From: an uncultured Eubacteriales bacterium
Lineage (GTDB): Bacteria; Bacillota; Clostridia; Christensenellales; CAG-314
Length of the DNA stretch: 64,000 bases
NCBI GenBank assembly: GCA_900544545.1
Contig: UQVY01000010.1
Span: 1 to 64,000, forward strand
Direction: 5' to 3'
The notes under the pieces were generated by a model. The model was not told where the DNA came from, ran no database searches, and was given only the letters and a program-made list of their open reading frames with translations. Position 1 is the first letter of the stretch. Each line of letters opens with the position of its first letter. A program made the translations under genes and the position numbers. Positions 1-9,268 of the stretch are shown piece by piece.

Positions 1-3000
1 TCATTTTCACAATATTCCTGAAATACATCTTCCAGATCGGAGTCATAAATGACTTGTCTCCGTTGCAATAAACCGTTATTTCAAGCGGTTTTTCGGTGTC
101 GTCAAGGTTCATTACGAACTGATTGTAAAGATACCTTGCATTTTCTCTGAAGTAGCTCTGAAGAATCGGCGCTTTCTCGGATTTGAAGGTAATTTCCTTG
201 AGATTTCCGCAGCCGTAGAACGCTCCGTCGCCTATAAACCTAAGAGATTTTGGAAGTTCAAGCGTCGTGAGATTCATATTGTTCCTGAACGCGTCGCCGT
301 CGATCTTGATTACGCCCTCGGGAACCGTTACTTCCGCAGCCTTGCCCGTGTATCTGAAAACGACGGTCTTTGCCGCGTTCATAAGAAGATTATTTTCGTA
401 TGCAAACGCGGAGTTATTTTCAAGAATAACGTTTTCAAGTCCCGTGCAGCCGAAGAAAACTCTTGAGAAATTGAATTCGACTACGTTTCCGAGAGTCAAG
501 GTTTTAAGCGTATCGATATTTACGAACGCACGATCTTCGATATATTCGAGCTTCTTCAGGGTTACGGACGCGAGCTTCGTGTTATAGAAAGCAAATTCTC
601 CGATTTCCTTGACGCTATCGAGGTCGATGATTTCGAGCGGCGTGTTATAGAACGTGTACGCGGGTACGGCTTCGAGAGCTTCGCCGATAATTATCTCTTT
701 TACGCCGGAGTTTGCGAATACCGCTTTACCCAAAGTACTTACCGAGGGCATAGTTACCTTTTCGAGAAGAACCGCATTTGCGAATACGTTGTCGCCGATA
801 GCCGTAACCGTTTCCGGAACTTCGAATTCAACGTTTTTGCTTGCTGCGGGATAAAGAAGAATCGAGGTTTCCGCGCTGTTGAAGAGAACTCCGTCCACTG
901 ACGAGTAGTAGGGGTTATCTTCGTGTACGTTTACGGCTTCGAGAGATTTACAGCCGGCAAAGACGTCTCCGATATCGAAGGCGGCAAGTCCGGCGGGAAT
1001 ATAGAAGCTTCGGAGAGATTCGCAGTTAACGAACTGTTCGTAATCCGTTCCGTAATACGGAACAAGCTCTTTGAGGCTTTCGCCGAAGTCTACGGTTTCG
1101 AGGTACATACAGTTATAGAACGCCGCATACCGGATATATTCCACGGAGGGCATACTTATGTTTTTAATAGCGGAGGCGTTGAAGGACATTACTCCGAGGT
1201 CGGTAACCTTATCGAACCCTATAAGCTCATCGAGAGAATAGGTCGCGCGGAAGGACGCGTAGCCGATATACTCGACGTCGGCAAGGAGAGTTACTTTCTC
1301 GAGATACTGACAGTCGTCGAACATATAGTCCGCAACTTTGTCGATGAATTCGGGAAGCTCGATTTCTTTAAGTCCGGTTCCCGCGAAGAAATATTCGAAG
1401 CTTTCGTATTCGGGCTTATCGCTGAGTTTAACGTCGGTCAGCTTTTTGCACTGATAAACGAGGAACCCGCCTACGAATTCGGCAGTATCGGGAATGACGA
1501 GAGACGTTATTCCCGAAGAGGAAAGCGCGCTTGCTCCGAAACGAGTAATCTTATCGAGATTGATTTCGGAGAGGTTTTCGTTTGCGTAGAAGCAGAACTC
1601 GGGAAGTTCGGTGATATTGTCGTTGAGGACGACTCCTTTCATAAGAGTCTTGGTGTATTTCGGGTAAGTCGACATTCCGAATACCTGATAGAAGTATTCG
1701 AGATTTTCGTTTACTCCGTAGTAGAATGTGCCGCCGCCGGGGATAATTTCGGGCGTCGAGAATTCGTAGGCGTTAAGAGCCGTAACCGTTTCCGGAACGG
1801 TAAATATTCCGTCGTAATCCCAGTCGAAAGGTTTGATCATTCTGGTCATATCCTTGTCGTAAACCATACCGGTCGTTTCGTCCCTGACGAGATAATCGTT
1901 GTTTTCGGCTACGGTAAAGCCTCCTTTAAGCTGAGGATCGTTGCCGAAAGCGGCGCTGCCTATCGTACCGACCTTTCCGCCGAATACGACGGACGAAAGA
2001 TTGGAACAGCCCGAGAACGCCATACCGTCGAAGTTACCGACGTCCTTTTCGAATATTACTTCTTTGAGGGAGGGAAGAGCGGTAAAGGCTCTGCCGAAGG
2101 TTTTGAATTTAAGTCCCCAGAAATCGAGGATTCTCGTGTAACCGATATTTCCGACCTCTTCGTGGAAGACGACCTTTTCAAGCTTCGCGCTCGAGGTGAA
2201 AGCCAACGTACCGGCGCTGCTGCCGTTTATACCGCCGACCTTTCCGAAGAATTCGACGGAGACGAGAGAGTCGTTCATAGCTACGGCGTCATCGATAATT
2301 TCGATTTCGCCGTTGAATACTACCGTTTTCAGATTTGCGTTGACAAGCAGAGACTTCGAGAGCGAAAGAGGAGCGTCGGCAGCAGGGAAGGTTATGCTTT
2401 CAAGCGACGAAAGACCGTTGAAAGCCTCGTAAGCGTAGGAAAGATTCGTGTCTTCGAGGTTAATCTTCGTAAGCTTGGGAAGTCCCGATACCGACGAGTA
2501 ATCGTAGGAGCCTTCTATCTCTTTAAGAGTGGAAGGAAGCACGAGTTCCGTGAGGTTCGCGAGTCTGTAAATCGAACCGACGCCGATTCTTTCGAGACCT
2601 TCCGGAAGGGTTATTTTTGTTACGGAGGGAAGTCCCGCGAATACCGCGTCTCCTATGGCTTTGACACCGTCCGGAACGACGACTTCTCCGCCCTGCCCGT
2701 TATACGCGACGAGAACTCCGTCTTCTATTACGAACTCGGGACCTTCGTCGTTATTCGTAATTACGGAACCCGAACCGTTAAGAGGATTACGGGAGACCGT
2801 GGAATGAATTTCCCTGAACATAGGATCGTTCCTGTCGCCGTAAATCACGGTGTCGGAGGATTGATAGACGACGTAGATATCTCTTCCTTTCAGAGAGAGA
2901 GCGTCGGAGGAGTTTTCCGTCTTGTCGTCGTCGGGAAGCTCTATCTCATAGACGGAACGGTTATTCGCGTAGTCGATAAGAGTTATCGCGAAGAGATTGT

Positions 3001-6000
3001 TGACAACGGCGGGAAGATGGTCGGTTACGTCGATCGTATAGCCGTAGCTCGCGCCCTTTTCGCCGTAAGCAGGGAAAGCGTCCTCGTAAAGAGCCGCATA
3101 GGAATCCTCCGTGCCGTACGTCATAAGTCCCGTCGCCATAAGGTAATGATTGTCGAATACGGTGAGATCGAGATATGTCCTTCCGTCCTCTTTTCTCCAT
3201 TCCGCTTTTTCGAGAGTCGGAGCCTCGAGGTCAACGTAAAGCGGCATTTCGAGGACCTGTCCGACGGGTTTGTCGTCGAAGTCGTAGGTCATTCTTACGA
3301 GAATCTCTTCGTTGTTTGCAAACATACCCGCTTCGGGAAGCAGATACGAGCCGAATTCGAGAGTGTAACCGCCGCCGGTTGCGACGGAAGGCTTTCCTAC
3401 GCCGATAAACGACGAAGAACCTATGATTTCACCCGTATCCTTTCTGACGAAATCGACGTAAAGCGTGCTTGCAGTTCTCTTCGTCGCAATGAAGAGGTAT
3501 TCGGCAACGACTTCGCCCGTCCAGTTGCCGGCGGGAGTCGCGCCTCTGCCGATAGCAGCCTTGTCGGGAGACGCCGCGGGAGTTTCATATCCTTCGGGGA
3601 CGTTGTAATGATAGGAACCTGCGACGAAGCGTGTTCCGCTCCACCAACCACCGCCTATTTCGGTCCAGTAAACAAGACCGAGTCCGGAATACGTCTCCCA
3701 CGTCGGAGCTTCGTCGTCGAAAATCGTGGGTTCGAACGCGGGAAGTCCGTACCAGTCGCCGTAGAAGGATATAAACGGTATGGAAAGGTCGATTTTTTCT
3801 CCGTCCGTCGCTTCGAGAACCGAGTATCCTTCGACGTAAATTCCGTTTTTGAAGGTCTCGTCCATATAGGCTTTATGTTCGTCGGCGAGTTTTATTACGA
3901 CTTTTATCGCAAGCTCTTCGCCGCCCTTTACCGTAATTTCGTTGCCGTCAAGCTTTTTGCCGTTGACGAAATACGTTATTTCGGCGTCCTCGAACATATA
4001 CGCCTTCTCCGCTATGACCATAGCGTCGGGTCCCTTTCGCTTATAGCCTATGGAATAAGCGTTTATTGCGGATTCGGTGAAAACGAGCGTTTTAAGGCTG
4101 TAACCGCGCGCTTCCGTTCCGTCGTTTACGAGATTGTAACGAAGAGTATAAACGCCGTCTTTATCGAGGTCGCTTCCGAGATTGAGTTTGGTCTTGTTCG
4201 AACCCGTAACGGTAAGATACGCCTGAGTTTCTATGGCTTTTCCGACGTCCGCAATACCTGCGCCCTGACGGCGGGGAGTATAGGGATTACCGTCTTCGTT
4301 AACCATAATATTTGCCGTACTCATAAGCCTCTGATAAGCGGCAGCCATAATCTGACCGTTGGTTAATTTCGGATAAGCGGTTTTGAGATAACCCGCAAGC
4401 GCGGCCATAACGCCCGACGCGTTCGGAGTAGCCATACTCGTTCCGCTCATCGTTCCGTATGCCGCGGACATTCCATTGTATTCCGCGTAGTTGCGGTTGA
4501 TCGCCGAATATACGCTTCCGCCTACGCCGAGAACGTCAATGCCTATGGAAAGGTCAGAAAGCGCGCCCATAGATGACGAATAAGAATAGTCAACCTTATA
4601 ACTGCCGCTTCTGACGGTAATTTTTTTGTTTTCCGCGTTGACGAGTTTAATTCCGTCTTCAAGAGTTACCGTCATCGTGGGAATGGCGTTCTCGCCTACT
4701 ATCGCGCCGAATTTCTCCACGAATTCACTTACGTTGTCGTAAAGAATACAGCCGACGGCTCCGTTTTCCGCGGCGTTTTTAACCTTATCCGCAAAAGCGA
4801 TTTCGCCTCTCTTTATGACCGCTATCTTTCCGGTGAGGTCGATTCCTTCGAAGTCTTCGGGTTTTCCGACGCCGGGAACGATTATGTACTCGAATATCGC
4901 CTCGTCTTTTCCCTGAAGAACGTCAAGGAAGTCTGCCGTGCGGTTGGTCTCGCTGTCGATAACGCCGTTTCTTCCGATAATGCGGCGACCGTCAAGTTCA
5001 AAGAATACCTTGACGAGGTTTTCGGCAGAGCCTACCGCAAAGGTAGTCGAGAAGGATGCGGGTGCGGCAACTACGCCGTTATCCGGATCCTCGGTGGACG
5101 AGAAAGAATCCAGAGTGTCTTCAAACCACCACGCAGTACCGTCGTTACCCGACGCGCAGACTACCATAAGACCGGCTCTTTCGGCGTTGACGAGTATTTC
5201 CTTGACGTACTGCCTGTCAGCTCCCTTGGGATAGGTAAGACCGCAGGGACTTCCGAGCGAAAGATTTGCGACGGTCACGCCGAGAAGCACGCAGTCTTCT
5301 ACCGCTGCGTAGATATCCACGTCGTAAGCTCCGCCGTTATTACCGAAAACTCTCATTACCGCAAGCTGAGCGTCGTAAGCCGCGCCTTTTATCATAGAAT
5401 CGTTTCCGAGGGCTATTCCGGCTACGTGCGTTCCGTGGATATGTCCGTTGTATACGGCGTCATAATCGTCGGGACTGTATTCGAGATTCTCGTCTATGTA
5501 GTTGAAACCGAAGGGGACCTTACTGCTGTAATAAACGTCGTCGGCCGTAAGTCCTCCGTAAATATACGACGCGTTGGTGAGCGGAAGTATTCCGTCGAGA
5601 TCCTCGTATTTAAGCAAGGGACTTACCGGAGCCTTTGCGAAAGCGTCGTGTCCGACGTCAACGCCCGTGTCTATAACGGCGATTATCGTTCCCGCTCCCG
5701 AATAAGAGGTCGGGTTATCGAAGATTCCCGTAGACGCAAAAGACCGTGCAATATCCAGAGAGGTTACTTCCGGAATTGCGTATTGCTCGGAAACGATAAC
5801 CTTTTCGACTCCGGGAAGAGCTTCTATACGGGCTATATCTCCGTATTTTATGCGAACGGAAAATCCGTTCTGAAGAATTGAGTAACTGTGTCTGAATTCG
5901 GCGGATATACCGGATTCCTTGATTTCGGCGAAGATATTCCGCTGAGCCGCTCTGCCCGATTCGATAATGGCTTTACCTTCGGGCGAAAGCGCGAATTCGG

Positions 6001-6286
6001 ACGCAGACATTCCCGCCGGGCGGACCTTTTCGATACCTTCGCCAAGACGGACGGTAACGAAAACTTCGTCGTCTGCGTTCAGAGTTGCCGTTATATCGGC
6101 TTTTGATACGGAGTCGCCGATTTGCCTGAGGAAATCAGCCGTTTTGAGTTTACCGACGGTAAACTTTGCGGTTGCCGAACCGTTATCCTTGATATACGGT
6201 TCCGTTTGGATCATTCTGCCGCACGCCGCGAGCAGAAGAGCCGAGAGAAGAAGTATTATGATTATCATAATTCTTTTTCGCTGCAT
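1..6286 (-). CDS. Giant S8 subtilisin-family lipoprotein peptidase with BspA-type LRR tail (3' end beyond window)
   Basis: About 2095 codons are present; by comparison with its three paralogues here only a few C-terminal residues are missing. Start ATG at 6286 sits behind a strong AAGGAGG. The N-terminus is a lipoprotein signal (LLLAAC, Cys22), so the mature protein should be anchored outside the membrane. A propeptide-like region precedes an S8 catalytic domain with an intact triad: Asp206 (AVIDTGVD), His284 (HGTHVAG), Ser617 (SGTSMATPN). A PA-type insertion lies before the serine. A beta-sandwich region resembling the Fn3_5 domains of C5a-peptidase/lactocepin proteases follows, then from about residue 1185 many LRR_5 (BspA-type) repeats to the end. 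Function as a surface protease is inferred from the family; substrate unknown. The long plus-strand frame over it (923-4366) is a codon-usage shadow. Confidence 0.93.
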   Translation of the reverse strand, partial: MQRKRIMIIIILLLSALLLAACGRMIQTEPYIKDNGSATAKFTVGKLKTADFLRQIGDSVSKADITATLNADDEVFVTVRLGEGIEKVRPAGMSASEFALSPEGKAIIESGRAAQRNIFAEIKESGISAEFRHSYSILQNGFSVRIKYGDIARIEALPGVEKVIVSEQYAIPEVTSLDIARSFASTGIFDNPTSYSGAGTIIAVIDTGVDVGHDAFAKAPVSPLLKYEDLDGILPLTNASYIYGGLTADDVYYSSKVPFGFNYIDENLEYSPDDYDAVYNGHIHGTHVAGIALGNDSMIKGAAYDAQLAVMRVFGNNGGAYDVDIYAAVEDCVLLGVTVANLSLGSPCGLTYPKGADRQYVKEILVNAERAGLMVVCASGNDGTAWWFEDTLDSFSSTEDPDNGVVAAPASFSTTFAVGSAENLVKVFFELDGRRIIGRNGVIDSETNRTADFLDVLQGKDEAIFEYIIVPGVGKPEDFEGIDLTGKIAVIKRGEIAFADKVKNAAENGAVGCILYDNVSEFVEKFGAIVGENAIPTMTVTLEDGIKLVNAENKKITVRSGSYKVDYSYSSSMGALSDLSIGIDVLGVGGSVYSAINRNYAEYNGMSAAYGTMSGTSMATPNASGVMAALAGYLKTAYPKLTNGQIMAAAYQRLMSTANIMVNEDGNPYTPRRQGAGIADVGKAIETQAYLTVTGSNKTKLNLGSDLDKDGVYTLRYNLVNDGTEARGYSLKTLVFTESAINAYSIGYKRKGPDAMVIAEKAYMFEDAEITYFVNGKKLDGNEITVKGGEELAIKVVIKLADEHKAYMDETFKNGIYVEGYSVLEATDGEKIDLSIPFISFYGDWYGLPAFEPTIFDDEAPTWETYSGLGLVYWTEIGGGWWSGTRFVAGSYHYNVPEGYETPAASPDKAAIGRGATPAGNWTGEVVAEYLFIATKRTASTLYVDFVRKDTGEIIGSSSFIGVGKPSVATGGGYTLEFGSYLLPEAGMFANNEEILVRMTYDFDDKPVGQVLEMPLYVDLEAPTLEKAEWRKEDGRTYLDLTVFDNHYLMATGLMTYGTEDSYAALYEDAFPAYGEKGASYGYTIDVTDHLPAVVNNLFAITLIDYANNRSVYEIELPDDDKTENSSDALSLKGRDIYVVYQSSDTVIYGDRNDPMFREIHSTVSRNPLNGSGSVITNNDEGPEFVIEDGVLVAYNGQGGEVVVPDGVKAIGDAVFAGLPSVTKITLPEGLERIGVGSIYRLANLTELVLPSTLKEIEGSYDYSSVSGLPKLTKINLEDTNLSYAYEAFNGLSSLESITFPAADAPLSLSKSLLVNANLKTVVFNGEIEIIDDAVAMNDSLVSVEFFGKVGGINGSSAGTLAFTSSAKLEKVVFHEEVGNIGYTRILDFWGLKFKTFGRAFTALPSLKEVIFEKDVGNFDGMAFSGCSNLSSVVFGGKVGTIGSAAFGNDPQLKGGFTVAENNDYLVRDETTGMVYDKDMTRMIKPFDWDYDGIFTVPETVTALNAYEFSTPEIIPGGGTFYYGVNENLEYFYQVFGMSTYPKYTKTLMKGVVLNDNITELPEFCFYANENLSEINLDKITRFGASALSSSGITSLVIPDTAEFVGGFLVYQCKKLTDVKLSDKPEYESFEYFFAGTGLKEIELPEFIDKVADYMFDDCQYLEKVTLLADVEYIGYASFRATYSLDELIGFDKVTDLGVMSFNASAIKNISMPSVEYIRYAAFYNCMYLETVDFGESLKELVPYYGTDYEQFVNCESLRSFYIPAGLAAFDIGDVFAGCKSLEAVNVHEDNPYYSSVDGVLFNSAETSILLYPAASKNVEFEVPETVTAIGDNVFANAVLLEKVTMPSVSTLGKAVFANSGVKEIIIGEALEAVPAYTFYNTPLEIIDLDSVKEIGEFAFYNTKLASVTLKKLEYIEDRAFVNIDTLKTLTLGNVVEFNFSRVFFGCTGLENVILENNSAFAYENNLLMNAAKTVVFRYTGKAAEVTVPEGVIKIDGDAFRNNMNLTTLELPKSLRFIGDGAFYGCGNLKEITFKSEKAPILQSYFRENARYLYNQFVMNLDDTEKPLEITVYCNGDKSFMTPIWKMYFRNIVKM

Positions 6287-6413
6287 ATGGGTTCCTCCTT
6301 TTTAATAAATATATGACGAATATCCCCTCTGAAGACGGATATGTCATTCCCGAACCTGTTTTAATCGCATCGTAAACGAATCTGAAATGCGAAGTATTAT
6401 TGATATCTCTTCC

Positions 6414-6442
6414 ATTTTATCATAAACGAATGTATATGTCAA
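6414..6442 (-). promoter_or_regulatory. Promoter of the first giant protease gene
   Basis: Minus strand TTGACA (6437-6442), 17-bp spacer, TAAAAT (6414-6419). It gives a leader of about 120 nt before the ATG at 6286. The leader can form small hairpins (for example ATATCC paired with GGATAT). Confidence 0.75.
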
Positions 6443-6494
6443 CGCTTTGCTCCGTTAATTTGCACAATTTTTTGTTTTGTCCGTGTTGTTATAT

Positions 6495-6523
6495 TTGCTT
6501 TTTGCGATAAAAAATGATATGAT
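6495..6523 (+). promoter_or_regulatory. Promoter of the broken HExxH peptidase gene
   Basis: TTGCTT (6495-6500), 17-bp spacer, TATGAT (6518-6523), about 40 bp upstream of the ATG at 6562, which has GGGGGA as ribosome site. Confidence 0.55.
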
Positions 6524-6561
6524 AATTTTAATAAATCAATTTTTAATTTGTGGGGGAATTT

Positions 6562-7408
6562 ATGAAAATCGTACATATGATTGAAGATTACGGAATTTTG
6601 TGCAACGAGGCGAAAAACGTCGGAAAGTTTGAGGCATACGAAAACTATACGAAAAAATATCCCGCCTTTTTTCAAAGCGCATTCCGGTTTTTGTATTGTC
6701 AGCCGATAGAAAGGCTGAAACCGATGATCGAACAAACAGATTTTAAAAATCTTTTGCAAGTCGCGGAGAATAATTATAAACAAGGAACGGTCGATTATAC
6801 GATTCTTTCCGCAAAAAGGTTTGTGGAAAGAATGAACGTGGATTTTGAATTTACCTTTCTTTGGGTTTGGAGTTGTCCAATATCGGCGGCTGCGCACTTC
6901 CCGACGATGAATATGAGCCAAACCTTTATATAGGAATCGACAGACCGCTAAGTAAAGACCAAATCGATATTCTTATTCCTCACGAAATAATTCATATGGT
7001 CCGCCATCACACGTAAAGGACGGTTTTCCCGATACCGTACTTTCAAGGGCCGTCGAAGAGGGACTCGCATCTTACGCTACTTTGTGGATTCATAATCCGG
7101 AATGGAACGTTGCAAACGTAGCAAAAACACTGAATGTTTCCGAAGCACAAGCAGATAATTTAATGAAAAATACGGCTGCACTGACGGAAAAACTGCTTTC
7201 GGACGGTGATGCGCCGATATCTTCCGAAACGATGAGAGAATATTTTACTTCGACTTCCGTTGATGACGATTTTCCGGTAAAAGGGTATTATCTGGGGCTA
7301 TATTTTACTCATTTGTCGGTAAAAAACGGCACCGAGTTCGAAAAACTTATTTTTATGCCGAAAGAGAAAATCGCGGATATTTGGCTGACCGACTTTATTC
7401 GATATTGA
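6562..7408 (+). pseudogene. HExxH zinc-metallopeptidase-like gene broken by two frameshifts
   Basis: Three frames must be joined to read one protein. Frame one runs from ATG 6562 to about 6860 (MKIVHMIEDYGIL...). Frame two then gives a segment containing the zinc-protease motif HEIIHMVRHH at about 6981-7010 and stops at TAA 7014. Frame three starts near 7016 and runs to 7408 (...VEEGLASYATLWIHNPEW...ADIWLTDFIRY), an AVEEGLA stretch typical of the downstream glutamate helix of gluzincins. The layout resembles predicted Zn proteases of the DUF2268 type, but I cannot assign the family. Two indels in under 200 bp suggest decay; assembly errors are the alternative. A promoter and a downstream hairpin are still present. 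Confidence 0.75.
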
Positions 7409-7534
7409 TTTTTGACCGCGGCGGATTGCATTTTGCCGTTCCTTGACATCGGGCTTTATTTTCCCGATTGGTTTTCGGCGTCGAAAGAAAAAAATACAGC
7501 TATATCGTCAAAAAAACTTTTCCGACTCATAATG

Positions 7535-7572
7535 GAAAGAGTCCGATTTTTCGTCGGACCCTTTCTCGATTT
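7535..7572 (+). terminator. Hairpin terminator after the broken peptidase gene
   Basis: GAAAG-A-GTCCGA (7535-7546) pairs with TCGGAC-C-CTTTC (7554-7565), followed by CGATTTTAA on the plus strand. Confidence 0.5.
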
Positions 7573-7592
7573 TAATTAGGCTTTTGCAGGAT

Positions 7593-7900
7593 TTACTTCT
7601 TTATATCGCCGTCATTGCAATGAATAGTTTCGAAGGGTGTGTTGTACGCCCAATTATCGCCCTTTTCAATGGCTTTCCATTCTTCCATGGTGCCGTTATA
7701 TTTCATCTCTGTCAGCTTGCTGCAACTGTTGAACGCCCATTTTCCTATACTCGTAACGCCTTTGCCGATGGTTACGCTCGTTAAACTTGTGCAACCACAG
7801 AACGCCAATTTTCCTATGCTCGTAACGCTATCCGGGATAATTATATTCTTTAATCCGATGCAATTATTGAATGCACCTTTACTTAACCTCGTTAGAACAC
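7593..7900 (-). pseudogene. Fragment of a BspA-type LRR protein (C-terminal end)
   Basis: Minus-strand reading gives LRR_5 repeat units (GAFNNCIGLKNIIIPDSV, TSIGKLAFCGCTSLTSV, TIGKGVTSIGKWAF) and a typical ending (MEEWKAIEKG...IHCNDGDIKK). Upstream in the same frame a TAG interrupts just before GVLTRLSKGAF, and no start with a ribosome site is visible, so this is the 3' remnant of a larger gene. The repeat wording (TSIG, VTIGKG) differs from the LRR of the giant proteases, so it is not a piece of them. It carries the left copy of the 83-bp direct repeat (7741-7823). Confidence 0.75.
7741..7823. repeat. 83-bp direct repeat, left copy
   Basis: Identical over 83 bp to 19474-19556, in the same orientation. 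On the minus strand both encode the LRR unit TSIGKLAFCGCTSLTSV plus TIGKGVTSIG. The copies bracket about 11.7 kb that includes conjugative-element genes and a tyrosine recombinase. Confidence 0.9.
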
Positions 7901-7971
7901 CCTATTCAATTACCACACAAACAATATTTGCATTCATTTTTTATTGCCTTTCGTGGTGGCGGTTGTAGCAT

Positions 7972-8178
7972 AAGTCAGCGAGAAAATCAACTGCACGGAA
8001 AAAAACTACTTACATATCTATATCCGACGTCAGATATTTTTCCAACGAATGGTATGACCACATACTTATTAGGACGGCAGAAAACGAAACGGACTATCGC
8101 GGCGGTTTTAACAACTACACAACGCTTTCCGACTTGGAAGGCAATGCCGCCGAACTTCTGAACGATTTACCCTTTTAA
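7972..8178 (+). pseudogene. C-terminal remnant of an element gene upstream of the AcrIIA9-like gene
   Basis: An open frame without a plausible start ends at TAA 8176-8178 and reads ...DVRYFSNEWYDHILIRTAEN...TTLSDLEGNAAELLNDLPF. Codon use resembles the next gene, which starts 11 bp later behind AAGGAG. I do not recognise the family. It is probably the tail of a conjugative-element gene whose 5' part was lost when the LRR fragment became its neighbour. Confidence 0.4.
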
Positions 8179-8189
8179 GGAGATATGCT

Positions 8190-9263
8190 ATGAAATTGAA
8201 TTTAGAAGCAAAAAACAAGCAAGAAGAACTTATACTTGCATATTTACAAGAAAATGCGAGCGAAACGTTAGCGGATAAAATAAACAACGGCACGCCGTTT
8301 GAAAAAGACGGCAAACCGCTTATCAACAAAAAGACGCTTTCGGGTTTTATGAAATACGCTTACGACGAGGCACGAAAACTTGCCGAGAAAGGTGCAAATT
8401 GTACCTGCGTCAAAGATACCACGGTTTACGGTTGGGCAATACATTACTTTGAAGAAGATTCCATCGAAGGAACTCTTTACACTATAGATGGCGAAGAATA
8501 CAAACCCGTTGTAGCAAAACCGAAAACAACGCAAAAATCAACCTATACGCCGACTTCTTCCGTTAAACCGAAGCCGCAAAACTTGCAATTCTCAATCTTT
8601 GACAGACTCGACGAAACGGACGTTAAAGATACCGTAAACGACACTTCAACAGCCGAAAGCAATACAAACAATGACGATTCGGACATGCCGACGGAAGAAG
8701 AAATGCAAGAGGCAATGCAAATCGTTGCCCAAGAAGAATCGCAACAAGTTAAGCCTGTCGCCGTCAAAGAACAACCGAAAGGCAATCAGACTTACCGGGA
8801 TTATATGCTTTACCAAAGCGAACGCCCGACGGCTGTCGTAACGCTTCGTTTAGGCGACTTCTATGAAGTTTTGGGCAACAATGCCGTTATGCTCGGTGAC
8901 GAACTCGGACTAACAATTACAAGCCGCGACGTTGGCTTGGAAAACCGTATCCCGATGATCGGTTTTCCTTACCACGCGGCCGAAAATTACTTCGCTAAAA
9001 TCGTTAAACGGCACGACTTGTATATAATCGAAAATCCATACGATACGCAATTCATTCAGTGCGTGAATTGTGCGGATAATCGACTTATAGACGAAAATAC
9101 GGGAGAAATCCTCTGCGATGATTTAACCGAAGACGATATGCGAAAGTTTGACGGCGACGTCGAAGAACCGCAAGAAATTTACGAACCCGAACAGCCTACC
9201 GTTGACAACGAAATTATTGCAAAACTCAAAGCCGTTTTAGGCGATACGTTTATTGTGAGGTAA
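8190..9263 (+). CDS. AcrIIA9/PcfK-like protein fused to a MutS domain-I-like module
   Basis: 357 aa, start ATG 8190 behind AAGGAG. Residues 1 to about 95 match the PcfK-like family, some members of which are described as the Cas9 inhibitor AcrIIA9; the recognisable stretch is VYGWAIHYFEEDSIEGTLY. A low-complexity acidic linker (about 120-195, many Thr/Asp/Glu/Gln) follows. Residues about 200-295 resemble MutS domain I: YRDYM..., LRLGDFYEVLG, ELGLTITSRD, IPMIGFPYHAAENYFAKIVK; the rest of MutS is absent. The C-terminus is acidic. PcfK and PcfJ families are typical of conjugative plasmids and ICEs, and pcfJ follows after 5 bp. Cas9 inhibition is inference from family naming; the role of the MutS-like module is unknown. 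Confidence 0.75.
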   Translation: MKLNLEAKNKQEELILAYLQENASETLADKINNGTPFEKDGKPLINKKTLSGFMKYAYDEARKLAEKGANCTCVKDTTVYGWAIHYFEEDSIEGTLYTIDGEEYKPVVAKPKTTQKSTYTPTSSVKPKPQNLQFSIFDRLDETDVKDTVNDTSTAESNTNNDDSDMPTEEEMQEAMQIVAQEESQQVKPVAVKEQPKGNQTYRDYMLYQSERPTAVVTLRLGDFYEVLGNNAVMLGDELGLTITSRDVGLENRIPMIGFPYHAAENYFAKIVKRHDLYIIENPYDTQFIQCVNCADNRLIDENTGEILCDDLTEDDMRKFDGDVEEPQEIYEPEQPTVDNEIIAKLKAVLGDTFIVR

Positions 9264-9268
9264 AACAA

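Noticed and set aside
923..4366. Plus-strand frame of 1147 codons over the first giant protease
   Set aside because: Opposite-strand shadow of a gene with intact S8 motifs; its composition (many Val, Arg, Phe, Gly, no domains) is the reverse of GAA/TTC-rich codons.
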